Source: Mixophyes australis | Taxonomy: Eukaryota > Chordata > Amphibia > Anura > Limnodynastidae | Direction: 5' to 3' | DNA length: 64,000 bases | NCBI GenBank assembly: GCA_036250195.1 | Contig: JAVHZZ010000008.1 | Span: 3,281,934 to 3,345,933, forward strand | Shown here: one piece after another, positions 34,934-45,899 of the stretch | How the letters are laid out: each line of letters starts with the position of its first letter | How positions within the stretch are numbered: the stretch's first letter is position 1 | The notes under the pieces: model-generated | Database searches by the model: none | Told to the model about the DNA's origin: nothing | Seen by the model: the letters and a program-made list of their open reading frames with translations, nothing else | Position numbers and translations under genes: made by a program

Positions 34934-37900
34934 ATGGCCGAGGAGACTGTGCCGGTCCCAGCGGAGACAGAAAGGTAACACTGGGCGGAGTGGGATCTCA
35001 CACGGCCGGGCTGACTGAGCGCCAGACGCCGGGATGAGCCGCGATCTCCGGTCCTGTCAGACGGGTTGTGGCCGGTTCAGGTTCCCGGCTTGTAGCAGTG
35101 TCTGTCCCAGTAACAGGGCCGCAGCGCGGAATCCTATTGGCTGCTGCTGACAGACCCACCGGCACCTCGGCTCCTGATTGGATGCTGGGACCCTGGCGCG
35201 CGGCGCTTTGTGTCCTGATGACAGGTTTGGCGCCAAATTACCACAGACTCGAACACTAAGGTCCGGGCAGTGGCATCTCTTCCATTGGGCAGGTGCCCGG
35301 GGGCCCCACGGGCAAGGGGGCCCCATAGGCAGGGCTCTTAATTAGAATAAATAATCCTGCAAAAAAAACCTTTAAGGGTCACTGAGCAAGTACATCTATC
35401 TATCTCTCTCTCTCTATATATATATATCTCATGTCACAGACCTCCAATGTACATACTGACCTGACCCCCCCCCCCCCTCCAATGTACTGACCTCCTGTGT
35501 CCGATCCCCCCCCCCCCCCCCTTTAATGTATGTCTCCCTCCCTTGTCAGGTAACTCACCCACATGTATGACCCCCTGATCTGTCTCCACAAGCACATCCT
35601 TCCCCCCAATGTATGGTGGATAGCCCACTGTCAAATTATTATCCTATGGATTTGGTTTCTCCTCCAAAACCCCTGACCTGCTCGTGTACCTTGGTGACAT
35701 CAGTGTCCCTATTAAAGCTGTCCCCAGTGTTTCACCTCTGGTGGTACATGGGACACTCACATGCTGGCTATGGGAAGTTCTTACACTGCCTGGTCCTGTT
35801 ATACTGCCTGAGGGTCCTGGTACAGTGCTGTCATACTCCACACTTCTGGCACATTACTTCTGGGCTGTTTATAAAGATACTGTGCCCCCCTCACCCAGCC
35901 ACACTGTGCCCCTGCAGTCTGACACCTGACCTATTCGTGTCTGGTGTGTATACTCTAATTATGGATATCCTGGTTTCAAACATCTGTTACAATTCCCTAT
36001 CAAAAAAGTAGTTAATGTGTGGTACACGGCTTTAAATCTGACACTGCTGTTACCTAGTGTAATACTTCATCACTTCCTACAATTTCACTTGGGTTATGTT
36101 TTTTTAATGCACTATTACCGCTTATGTATATAGCACCACTAATCTGACTAAATCTGACTGAATATTTTTCAGGATGGAAGAAGTCCCTGCACCCTCAACC
36201 TCTGCTGAACAAGCTGATGGGTAAGCCATATCTGACGTGTGCATAGTAGCCACCAAGTCTACATGTCAAATCTATATAAAAACTTCTTCTGACCTGCAGT
36301 AATGATGTGGACAATGAAGCCAAAAGACTTATGGGTGTCGGCAGCAGAAACCTGGTCATGAAAGACATCCGTTCTGCCGTGAATGCGTTCCAGGAAGCTA
36401 GCAGCCTTCTGTAAGTACAAAATGTCTAACCCAATGAGTGCAATAGAACCCGAGGCATTGATTAGTTTGTGTTTTCAAATGCAACAAACTACCTTTCAAT
36501 CATGCAGCACTTGATTGGCTACCTAGATGTTTATATAAGATCTGCTTTGTTCCTTAGCATATCATGCAGCAGTTTCCTGGCCAATCATTTTGGTTGTAGC
36601 CATGCAAACTGCTTTATCCCAAGGCCATTTTTGAGGTAGCTTCTCATACTCCACACTCAGCATTACCCTGGGGGTGTGTTTTGTTACTATAACTCCACCC
36701 AAAGCTAGTGTCGCCTAACAAGCTTGTCTGCTTTCCCTGATCTGGGAAACGCCAGTGTAGTTTTGTCTGCATTGCCAAGGAAATAACCTTGTGCAAAAAA
36801 GACAAACTGTTTCATGTCTTTCAGGCATAAGGCCACATGGAAATATTAATGTCAACTGATCATAATCGGTTGAGTGATAGGGCCACCTCTTAATTCCTAT
36901 TATATCATGCATGATGTGGTATATAATGAGCTCTATTACAGAGGTAAGAAGTATGGTGAGACTGCAGACCAGTGTGCAGATGCCTTTTACTACTATGGGA
37001 TGGCTCTCCTGGAGCTGGCACGGTAAGCCTAGCCCATCTGACATTGCATTAGTCTACAGATGTTGGCTTCACTTGTTGCTATTGACAAGAAAGCTGCAGC
37101 GGTAAACGCTAGAATAACCATCCAATCATCACTTGTGTTTCTGAACAGAATGGAGAATGGTGTTCTGGGTAATGCCTTGGAAGGGATTCCTGAGGATGAA
37201 GAGGAAGATGGTGAAAAAGAGGAAGACCCCACTGTCCCTAGTGCTTCTGACCTAGCTGGTATGTGTCACCATGTCCAGAGATCAAGTTCAATCCATATAA
37301 AGGCTGGTCTGGATATGGTTATCCATTGGGGGGGGGTTACTGTACAACAGTGTTTGGCTGCTCAGTTTCTGCCCCTGCATTTTGATATTGGATTAACTAC
37401 TTGTATTCTGGCACTTCTACTTGGTGCGTAAAATGTTTTGCGTTCAGGTCTGTTGTACAAAGCTATTAATTGTAAAATCATCTGATTGTGAAATAGCCCT
37501 TAAAGATTTAGATGTCTTCATTGCTGCATTCTGAATGCTAAATAAACACAATGGAGACTTCCTGGCAGTATTACTCTTAATGGGCAGATTGACAACTAAG
37601 CAACTTAACTAGACTAGACTGATTGTTATATATTGCTAGATCAGCTTGTCAGACTATGGGGTCAGTATCTGGCAATTTGTTAAAGATAGAACCACATTTG
37701 TGTGTACTATAAACCTGTATCTTACTTGTGCTGCCCTGGGGTGTTGAGTACATGTAACACTGGATACAGAATATTCTGCAACACTGCTGACAGTGGTACC
37801 ATCTCTACACTGGAATAAAGACCAACCAGCAAAAAGATGCCAAACTCCGGCTTCCTATGTTGTAGGTCCTGCATAGGAAAGGAGTACTATTGTATATGAT

Positions 37901-40900
37901 GGATGCAATGTGACCATATTAACTGTTAAACTGTCTTACTATGGTGCTTAAACTGCATGTAATGTGAGTCTCCACTAGCTGACATCTAAACTTGATGAAG
38001 CCGTTTATTGATGGTCTCATAGCTGTCACTAAAATAGAAGAATTTCTCTCCATAAACATCTAGAGACAGAAAGGGAGCTGTTAAGAGAGCAGGTATATGA
38101 TGCAATGGCAGAAAAGGAAGACAAATCTGGAAAAGAGCCGGATAAGAACGGAGAAACTGAAGAACCAAAGGCTGAAGGAAAAGATGAGGAAATTGCTGAT
38201 GGAAAAGAGATGAAGGATGATAAAAGTGCTGAAGAAAAAGGTGCAAATGCTGAGAAGGGCGCTGATGGAAAAGCTGAAAAGGGCGCTGATGGAAAAGCTG
38301 AAAAGGGCGCTGATGGAAAAGCTGAAAAGGGCGCTGATGGAAAAGCTGAAAAGGGCGCTGATGGAAAAGCTGAGAAGGGCGCTGATGGAAAAGCTGAGAA
38401 GGGCGCTGATGGAAAAGCTGAGAAGGGCGCTGATGGAAAAGCTGAGAAGGGCGCTGATGGAAAAGCTGAGAAGGGTGCTGATGGAAAAGAGGCAAAAGAC
38501 AAAGAAAATGGTGCATCAGATGAAAAAGGCGCTGAAGTAGAAGCTGAGAAGGTGGCCAAGGAAGACAGTGATGTTGATATGGAGTGTGATAAACCCCCTG
38601 AGGCTGAAGAAAGTACTAAAACGGAGAAGGCTGAAGAAACTCCTGAAAACAAGGCCGAGAAGGAGACTGAAAGTGAAGCTAGTAAAACTGAGGAGGCCAA
38701 AGTAGAAGCTGGTAATATGGAGACCTCCAATGAGTCTGTGGGAGAAGTAAAAGAAACTGAAGTTACAGATGATGCTAAAGGGAAGACTAAGGAGAAAGAA
38801 GCAGACTCTACACTGGATGCAGAAGAGAAACCAGCAGACAAAACTGAGGCTGTTAAGGATGTGTCTGAGCCTCCAACCAAGACTGACGAAGCTGCTCCAA
38901 AAGAAGAATCTGCTGAAGAAGAGCAGGAGGCCGAAGGCGACGAGGAAACGATGGAGGATGAAGAAGGTAACCAAGTCCAATGTTATGTATTTGGGTGTCA
39001 TGAGGTGCTGATGATTCTAGTCTTCCTGTTTCACATGAATACTGAATGTTTGCCTACAGAGCCCTAAGCTACAGTCAAACTGATCTGGCAGCAATGGTCT
39101 GGAGTTTCTGCACCTGAATCTGAGGCCACCAGTCTGTTCACTACTTCACCCAGTCTGGTGTTGGTGGCACAATTCTATCACCATGACCAGGAACTAGCCT
39201 GATGGCATGCAAGCGGCTCTACTCTTGTTTCTTGTCTCTAGTTTCTATTCTAGAACATAAAGATGATGCATTCTCTTCTCTTACAGATGAAGGAGAAGAA
39301 TCTGAAGAAAATGAAGGCACAGAGGAGAAGGTGAGTTGTATGAACCTGACCAGCAGTGCTAGACAGAGGTAGATTGACTATATGTAATCTGTTTAAAGAT
39401 GGTGACTACAAAGGGAAGTTTGCTCCAGATGTCTGACTATAAGTTGTGTGGCTCTAATATTCCTGCTATCTCAGTGTAGCTGCTGCAACCTCCAATATCT
39501 ACCTGTGAAAATCTCTCTACCATGTACTGCCTCATGGTCAGCAATGTGACTGGTCCTAACTCCTCTCAAAGCAAGATATAGAGCAGCCCATTGACGGAAT
39601 AGAAATACTGATTATGCTGCAAAATACTATAAAGTCTAACAAATGTCACTTCCTCTTAGGAGAATGAAGAGGATGATGTTGGTAATCTGCAGCTGGCCTG
39701 GGAGATGTTGGATCTCTCTAAGATAATATATAAAAGGTATGTTCTTAGTTAGATGCCTAAACTATTGTTACATTTACCAGGTAGTTCTGTTCTGCAATGG
39801 CTGAAGGGCCCACAGGTTAGCCTGGTATAGCAGCCTTATGGAGCCAACCTCTGATCTATAATATATCCAAAACTTACCATTCAAGCAGTATGAGATATTA
39901 TTCAATGCAGTTGTGCAACATGCTGTAACTCACATGTGGGGAGTCCTCTCAATATCCAAAACCTCTTAAGATGCATAGCCACAGTTCTGGGGATCTAACA
40001 AGGCTTCCTGTACAAGGGAGTATGGTGAAGGCCTCTAGTTACAATATGGTCACTTATTTGCAGGCAACAGGACAAGGCATCACAATTGAAGGCTGCTCAA
40101 GCACATCTAAAACTGGGAGAAGTCAGCATTGAGTCAGGTAAGTAAACACATCAGGTCTTCGGTCCTCATGGCTGAGTGTAGGATGAGACTGACTGGAGGA
40201 AAAACTGGTTCATATACTAATGCCCCTGCAGTCCTGTCATGGAGGAGTAATCTATGATGTGTACTCTACAGAGAACTACAGCCAGGCAGTGGAAGACTTT
40301 CTTGCATGCTTGAATATCCAGAAGGAGCACATGGAGGAACATGACCGGCTGCTTGCAGAGACTAACTACCAGCTGGGCCTGGCCTATCAGTATAGCAGCA
40401 AACACGAGGAGGCAATATCTCACTTCACACAGTCCATTGATGTGATCGAGAAGAGAGTGGGTAAGTGAACTGGACTTGCTGGTGGTTGAGCACGTTCTAC
40501 AGAGGATGTTGTGTTTGCAATTAAACTATAACATGAGTTCCTGGCATACAGAATCCTCTGTGCTCTGAACACCAGCATGTGAAGGACTATTTGTACACTT
40601 GACCTTCTGTCATAAGGTGACCCTTGCTCTCCATCCCACAGCTTTGCTCACAGAGCAGTTGGAGAAGGCTACAGGATCTCCAGATGAACTTCAGAAAGAA
40701 ATGGAGGAATTAAAGGGGCTTCTCCCAGATATAAAGGAGAAGATCGAAGACTCCAAAGAAGCACAGAAAACTGCAGATTTGACAGAAAAAGCTCTTAAAG
40801 AAACCCTGGTTAGTAAAATCTTTTGCAGATTTTGACTGGTGTATATTACTGTGACGTGAAAGGTCGTCTTGGGCAATTGGCCAGTCATTAGGGTTACATG

Positions 40901-42058
40901 GTCGTGTTTTGATCGTCCAACATGACGAAACCTGGACTATAGTAATGACTGAGTTTCAACACCTCTAATGGGATCTCTTCTGGGCTAGAGCCAGAGGAAC
41001 AGACTGGTCTGTGGCTACTGGAATAAAATGACGAGACGACTCCTCATCTATCCCTGTTGGGACACTGGGAGAGTGATTCTATGTAATATCACTTGAGGTG
41101 TATATAATGTGGTTATATGGACCTGTGGTAGATTCCATGTTGCTTAATCCATTGCACAAATCATGATCGTACACTGTAACCTGACCGCACAGTAGTGATA
41201 AGACTGACATATTTTATCCTAAATTGCCCAAAACTAAACAGCAACTTCTCACTGGGCTCTCCAGAAAAGCCACCGTGTAACCAGTTGGTCTGTGTGCTTT
41301 ATTTTGGGGAGTGGGTAAGAGGGTCAAACACTGACTTGCCAGATCTGCTATTGAATGTCTTAGATTATTCTTATAATTTACTGTAATACGTTTCCTCCAT
41401 GACAGATTGGAGGATCTTCAGCTTTTACTAAAAAGAACGGAGGCACTCCTACATCAGTAAGTCTCAGACCAAGAATGTAACTTTCCTTTTCGTCTAGTAA
41501 AACAGCATTTGTATAAACCAGTTTTCTCCTCTACAGACCGCAGCTGAGCTGAGTGCGGACTGTACGGTTCCTGTCACAAACTGTGTTTCTGACATCTCTC
41601 ATCTCGTCAGAAAGAAGGTAAATCTCTAACATTAGTGCATGGGAGCTAGGACCCAGAATGGTAACTGGGTGTAGAGGTCTCCCTCATAGTAGGTTGGATG
41701 CCTGCTGGACTCTGTCCCTCTGAAATCCGACCAAGCTCTTGCAGTCTAAACTGGATCAGTTTCCCAGATATCATCCTAATGTTAAATGCTCTTTCCCTTA
41801 AGCGAAAACCTGAAGAGGAGAGCCCACTGAAAGAGGCTAAGAAGTGTAAATCTGAGCCCGTGGAGAACGGAGGTGGCACCGGGGACGCTGTAGTACCTAC
41901 AAACGAAGAGGTGGAGAAGGCTGAAGAGGTGGGTTCTACAGCTGGTATCATTGTATAAGGCTGTCCCTAGTGATGGCGTCCTAGATTGTAATCTTTCCCG
42001 TCCACAGGCAGAGACGCAGACGCCAATGGAGACTGCGGCAGTGGAGAGCACCGTATGA
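34934..42058 (+). CDS. nasp: Nuclear autoantigenic sperm protein (histone H3-H4 chaperone, N1/N2), 15 coding exons
   Basis: NASP holds soluble histone H3-H4 in the nucleus and supplies chromatin assembly; the Xenopus oocyte form is N1/N2. Exons: 34934-34974, 36173-36220, 36300-36410, 36942-37022, 37149-37258, 38064-38966, 39287-39330, 39660-39736, 40064-40137, 40272-40460, 40642-40808, 41406-41456, 41537-41617, 41803-41928, 42008-42058. They give 2154 nt and 717 residues with matching phases throughout; human full-length NASP is 788. The first TPR unit is at about residues 33-105 ([15 protein letters not shown], then [13 protein letters not shown]). A long acidic insert follows at about 110-445, then TPR units at about 450-560 ([16 protein letters not shown]). 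A coiled-coil segment is at about 560-615, and a bipartite NLS at about 657-675 ([19 protein letters not shown]). The start ATG has a good context (ATCACCATGG). Unusual: ten exact eight-residue repeats inside the acidic exon. Confidence 0.96.
35226..35237. promoter_or_regulatory. Perfect E2F-type palindrome in nasp intron 1
   Basis: TTTGGCGCCAAA is a perfect 12-bp palindrome and contains the E2F core TTTGGCGC on both strands. It lies about 250 bp after the first coding exon, in the same CpG-rich block. Two inverted CCAAT boxes (ATTGG near 35133 and 35177) lie upstream of it. Function is inferred from the consensus and from the S-phase role of NASP. Confidence 0.55.
35400..35530. repeat. Microsatellite and two poly-C runs in nasp intron 1
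   Basis: (TC)n/(TA)n followed by two C runs of about 14 and 18 bases (near 35466 and 35505). On the minus strand these are long G runs with quadruplex potential. Confidence 0.9.
38249..38488 (+). repeat. In-frame coding minisatellite in nasp, ten 24-bp units
   Basis: Ten tandem 24-bp units encode AEKGADGK ten times (residues about 193-272) inside the acidic exon. Unit 1 and units 6-10 use GAG for the glutamate, units 2-5 use GAA, and unit 10 has one further silent change (GGT for GGC). There is no amino-acid difference among the ten units. The period is a multiple of three, so copy-number change keeps the frame. The lysines make this part less acidic than the flanking segments. Confidence 0.97.
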
Positions 42059-42138
42059 TGGATCGAAAAGGGACTTTGTTGTGTATATAAATGTATTTTT
42101 TTTCCCACTTTTGGTTCAAAGCATCTTTTTGTAAAACA

Positions 42139-42151
42139 AATAAAGAATAAA
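42139..42151 (+). terminator. nasp polyadenylation signals
   Basis: Two AATAAA hexamers (42139-42144 and 42146-42151) lie about 80-93 nt after the nasp stop codon, so the 3' UTR is very short (about 110 nt). A T-rich stretch precedes them. Confidence 0.8.
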
Positions 42152-43613
42152 AAAAAGCAATTATTTGTCATGTGCTGATCTGGCTTCAGGACTGGAGTAA
42201 AATGTTTGTGGGTCAACTATAAGAGAACTAAAAGTTCTGTATTGTGATGTAGAACATGCGCAGCGTCTGAGCTGCTGTCAGTCCTGAAGTTCTGGCTAAA
42301 ACCTACAGGAGGTTGTGACCGTGTCCCATGATACCAGGTCCTAGTCAGGGGCTCAACTGAGAGGATTCTTATACAGATGGGGACAAACTAACTTCAGTTG
42401 CACCCCTGCCACCCCCCCCAAAGGGGAGATTCAATTTGGTGTGAGGCACGTCTGTTATGGCTGGAATATCCGCTCACTTTGGAGTGGGGAAAATTGAGTA
42501 GATTCTTACCATAGTTGCTGGCAATGCAATGTCGCTGTGCGTCATCGCTGGCATTGAACCTTTCCCTAAAGATTATTTTCCACTTGGGTATTTAATAACA
42601 ATCTGTACACATTGGGTCTTGTGCAGATTTGGACGTATGGTATTTTTGTTTTGCGCAAAAAACAACTTATGTTCATGCATACCTCAGAGTACATGTCTAT
42701 ATGCAGACTCTTGCATATTGTACTCTTATGACGACTTGTGTCTGAGAAGGGGCGTGAGTGTAGGCCAAGCATCGAAAGGTCGTGTTCATGTTGACTCAAG
42801 TAGACCTGGACACATGGAGCCAAAGAGCTGGTGCTCTGCAATTGTGATAATGACCAGCAGCAGCTTCTGATTGGCTGATTGTGTATTGAACTCTTCAGCT
42901 GATACTTTATTTGAATTAGTTGACTTACTTTTGGGCTACATGAAAGCAGATTCACATTGCTTTCCAAAGGAAAAATTGTATGTATTCTATATTGAAAATG
43001 TGAAGATGCTATTCTCTAGTTTGTTTTATTGCTCCTCCATGGTGACGCTTGGTATCTTTCCTTGCTGTAGAGATGTACAATCCAGCAGCAACTGCTTTAC
43101 ACAAAGTACCAGTATGGTCCTTACCTTGTGACACGCAAACTAGGAGAGATGTTCTAAAGATCAATCTGTTAAAACGAAGCATCCACCAGAAGGATGAGCT
43201 GGCTGCTCTACAAGGCAGCATGGAAGATGGCAGAGGTGGAAATAAGACCAGAACTGGCTTGAATAGACCCAGAATACTCAGTGAAGTGGACACTGCGTAG
43301 TGTGATGTTATAAATATCTAAACAAAGCAACCTTGTGCGTGACAAAAAAATGAAACAGGATAATATAGTCCTGTCGAAGTCGTATAATTGGATGAACAAA
43401 AGTATATTGGTTAATATTTTGCTGTGCGATTGCGATCCGTACACCACGTGGCATGGGGCGATCGCACGGTAAAATACGCACACACTCGCGTTACAACACT
43501 TAGTTATTTATAGAATTCATATTGGTTCCGTTACACTGTAATTTATGAGCAGATAGTATTTGGTTTATAATTAGTGTATATATATATATATATATCTAAA
43601 AAAAAATTTATAT

Positions 43614-44207
43614 TAACCCGTGCATGATACTCATGCATTTTTTTTCTATTTTTTTTTTTTTGTCAAATGTCAGTATACCAAATTTCAGGTCATTCGGATG
43701 AGCCCTTTCTGAGAAAATAGTTTTTTCCACACACACGCCGCTACACATGCAGGGGCGGATCTAGAGAATGTTTGTTCCCTGGGGGGATGTTAGGATGGGG
43801 CCATTTAGGCCCCACCCCCTTGACTTCTGGGGCTGCACAGTATGTGCAGGTTCACTCGGCAGGGACAGTGTGCTGCCCGGCTGCTCTGTTTGTGTTTTAA
43901 ACACAAACAGAATCAGAGCAGCCGGGCAGCACACTGTCACTGCCAAACGGACCTGCACATATTGTGCAGCCGTTGGCAGCAAACCCCTGCTAGGGGGGGG
44001 AGGGGGGGGCGCGATCGCACCCCCCCTGGATCCGCCACTGTACACGTGTGTTCATGAGGTAAAATTACCTCACGAAAAGGAGTTTGACCCCTCAACTCGT
44101 CAATGTCAGTATACCAAATTTCAGCCCTTTTTGAGGTTTTTTTTTTTCCACACACACTAAGAATTTAGTAGGTCAGGTAACCCGTGCATGACACTCATAC
44201 ATTCTAG
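43614..44207 (+). repeat. Older duplicated repeat hosting the hAT MITE
   Basis: AACCCGTGCATGATACTCAT (from about 43616) recurs as AACCCGTGCATGACACTCAT (from about 44179), and GTCAGTATACCAAATTTCAG recurs at about 43669 and 44105. The two halves look like tandem units of one repeat, separated by the later insertion at 43750-44040. Confidence 0.7.
43750..44040. mobile_element. Palindromic hAT-type MITE nested in an older repeat
   Basis: The termini are CAGGGGCGGATCTAG and CTGGATCCGCCACTG. The 8-bp flanks TACACATG (43742-43749) and TACACGTG (44041-44048) differ at one base. The interior is a long near-perfect hairpin centred on GTTTGTGTTTTAAACACAAA at about 43890-43910. It lies between nasp and ccdc17 and carries a G-rich run near its right end. 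Confidence 0.83.
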
Positions 44208-44383
44208 TCACATCAAGCTACTTAAGGTGTTAAACTCCCCACTGTCACCCCCGGCAACCACCAACCACTCCCAACTGTCACTTCTCCTTCAAGAAATATA
44301 TAGGTCAGTGTATAACTCTGCCCAGCAGGTGGCGCTGCAGCTTGGTTTTTTTCAGACTAACACACGCCACTAGACATTTATAT

Positions 44384-44417
<34 letters not shown>

Positions 44418-45899
44418 AACACACGATATTCAAGGTTCAGGTTATAGGAAAGGTATCATGCCTAGTATCATATTAAAACCCTAATCATCAGCAGCTGTCC
44501 GGTTCCATCGCCGAAGAGATCGCATACTCTAGTTATTGATGTTGGGGAATAAACCTTTGTATGATGCTGGCTATGAAATGCTAATTGTAACGAGCATTGG
44601 CGGGAAGAAAGGAGCTCATCCCCTGGAAAGACAACCCCCCACCTTTGGATTCCTTAGATTGATTCAGCCTATGACCTGTTTACCCTGGACCCATCTGATG
44701 TCTGGACCTATAGAAGCAAGCCACGTCATTTGCATTGTTCTCTCTAACATTGACTGTGTATATATGATCATAGCTGTGCACCCAGCTCTCAGTCTTCACT
44801 GATCACAGTATTCTAACATATACTGTCCACCGGGTCCCGTGGGTGCGCAGCGAGCGCGGTATGTATCTATCTTTTGGTATTTACTGTACTGTATCATAAT
44901 ATAATAATGTATTGAATTGTTGACTATTTACATCTAAAATAAATCACTTTGTGCGTTAGAAACACAATACAATCGCTTGGGCAATGCTTATTTGAAAACG
45001 ATAGAATTACTTTAATAGTCCAGACACTATACTGGGCACTGAACCAACAGAAGGAGAACAGAGCAGAACACACAAACTAGCACCCCCCAAAATACATGAA
45101 ACGTAAAAGAATATGGGAGGATGTGAAACTTGGAATAAATTATTTATGGACTGTACAATTTTCCCCTTAATTCACACATTGGTTAATATGTACAGAATTA
45201 TATTATAAATCCTTGCTAACATTGGTTTGATGTAAATGTTTTTCCATTGTCTTGTGGATTGTTTATGATCTGTGGTTTTAGACTTGAGAGTTATTTCTTA
45301 TCGCTGTATTCTGACAATACACCAGAGATCCAACCATTGTCTGTATATGTAACCAGTTGTACGTTGGGGGCGTATTCAAGTGTTCTGCTTGGTGGGGTCT
45401 GGTTGGACAGCTCCTGGGTGGTCTCTCGTGGCAGTGCCTGGTCTGTGCTGGGCTGTATCCTTTTCTGTAGCTGGTCTGTAGTATATCAGATACTGAAATA
45501 GAAATTATATTCTACCATAAGTATGATGTTGCACAGTATAAAATTAAGATATTTGATTCCACCCTTGGGGTGCAGAGGGTCATACTTTCCCCCAGACCAT
45601 TTGGTTTCTCATGATTGGTGACTGCTAAATTGTGACACAGGACACTGACAACGTTGCTGGTTTGGTGTAGGGATCGGTAAGTCCTGCTCAGTGCACCAGT
45701 ATTCCTAAACACAGCCAATAAATTCAGTGATATCATGAGACTTGGCTTTCAGTACACTGATAAAGCTGCAGAGATCACGGTTTGCTCACATGTAAACGGC
45801 TATAGAACTCGAAATATGTTGCATGTAAACCAGTCCTATCCTCTGTAGGACGTGCTAATCATGAAACTGATAACACAGTTGTGTGATACAATCCTTATC

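Larger units (their letters stand above)
42152..45899. other. Convergent nasp-ccdc17 intergenic region
   Basis: The two genes end facing each other. The gap contains the duplicated repeat with nested hAT MITE (43.6-44.2 kb) and AT microsatellites (about 43576-43596 and 44385-44415). I could not find a canonical polyadenylation signal for ccdc17 close to its predicted stop. Confidence 0.6.

Noticed and set aside
38029..38880. 283-residue open frame on the minus strand opposite the nasp acidic exon
   Set aside because: It is the antisense shadow of a repetitive, GAA/GAG-rich coding exon; its serine/phenylalanine-rich content mirrors the sense repeat and it has no splice or promoter context.
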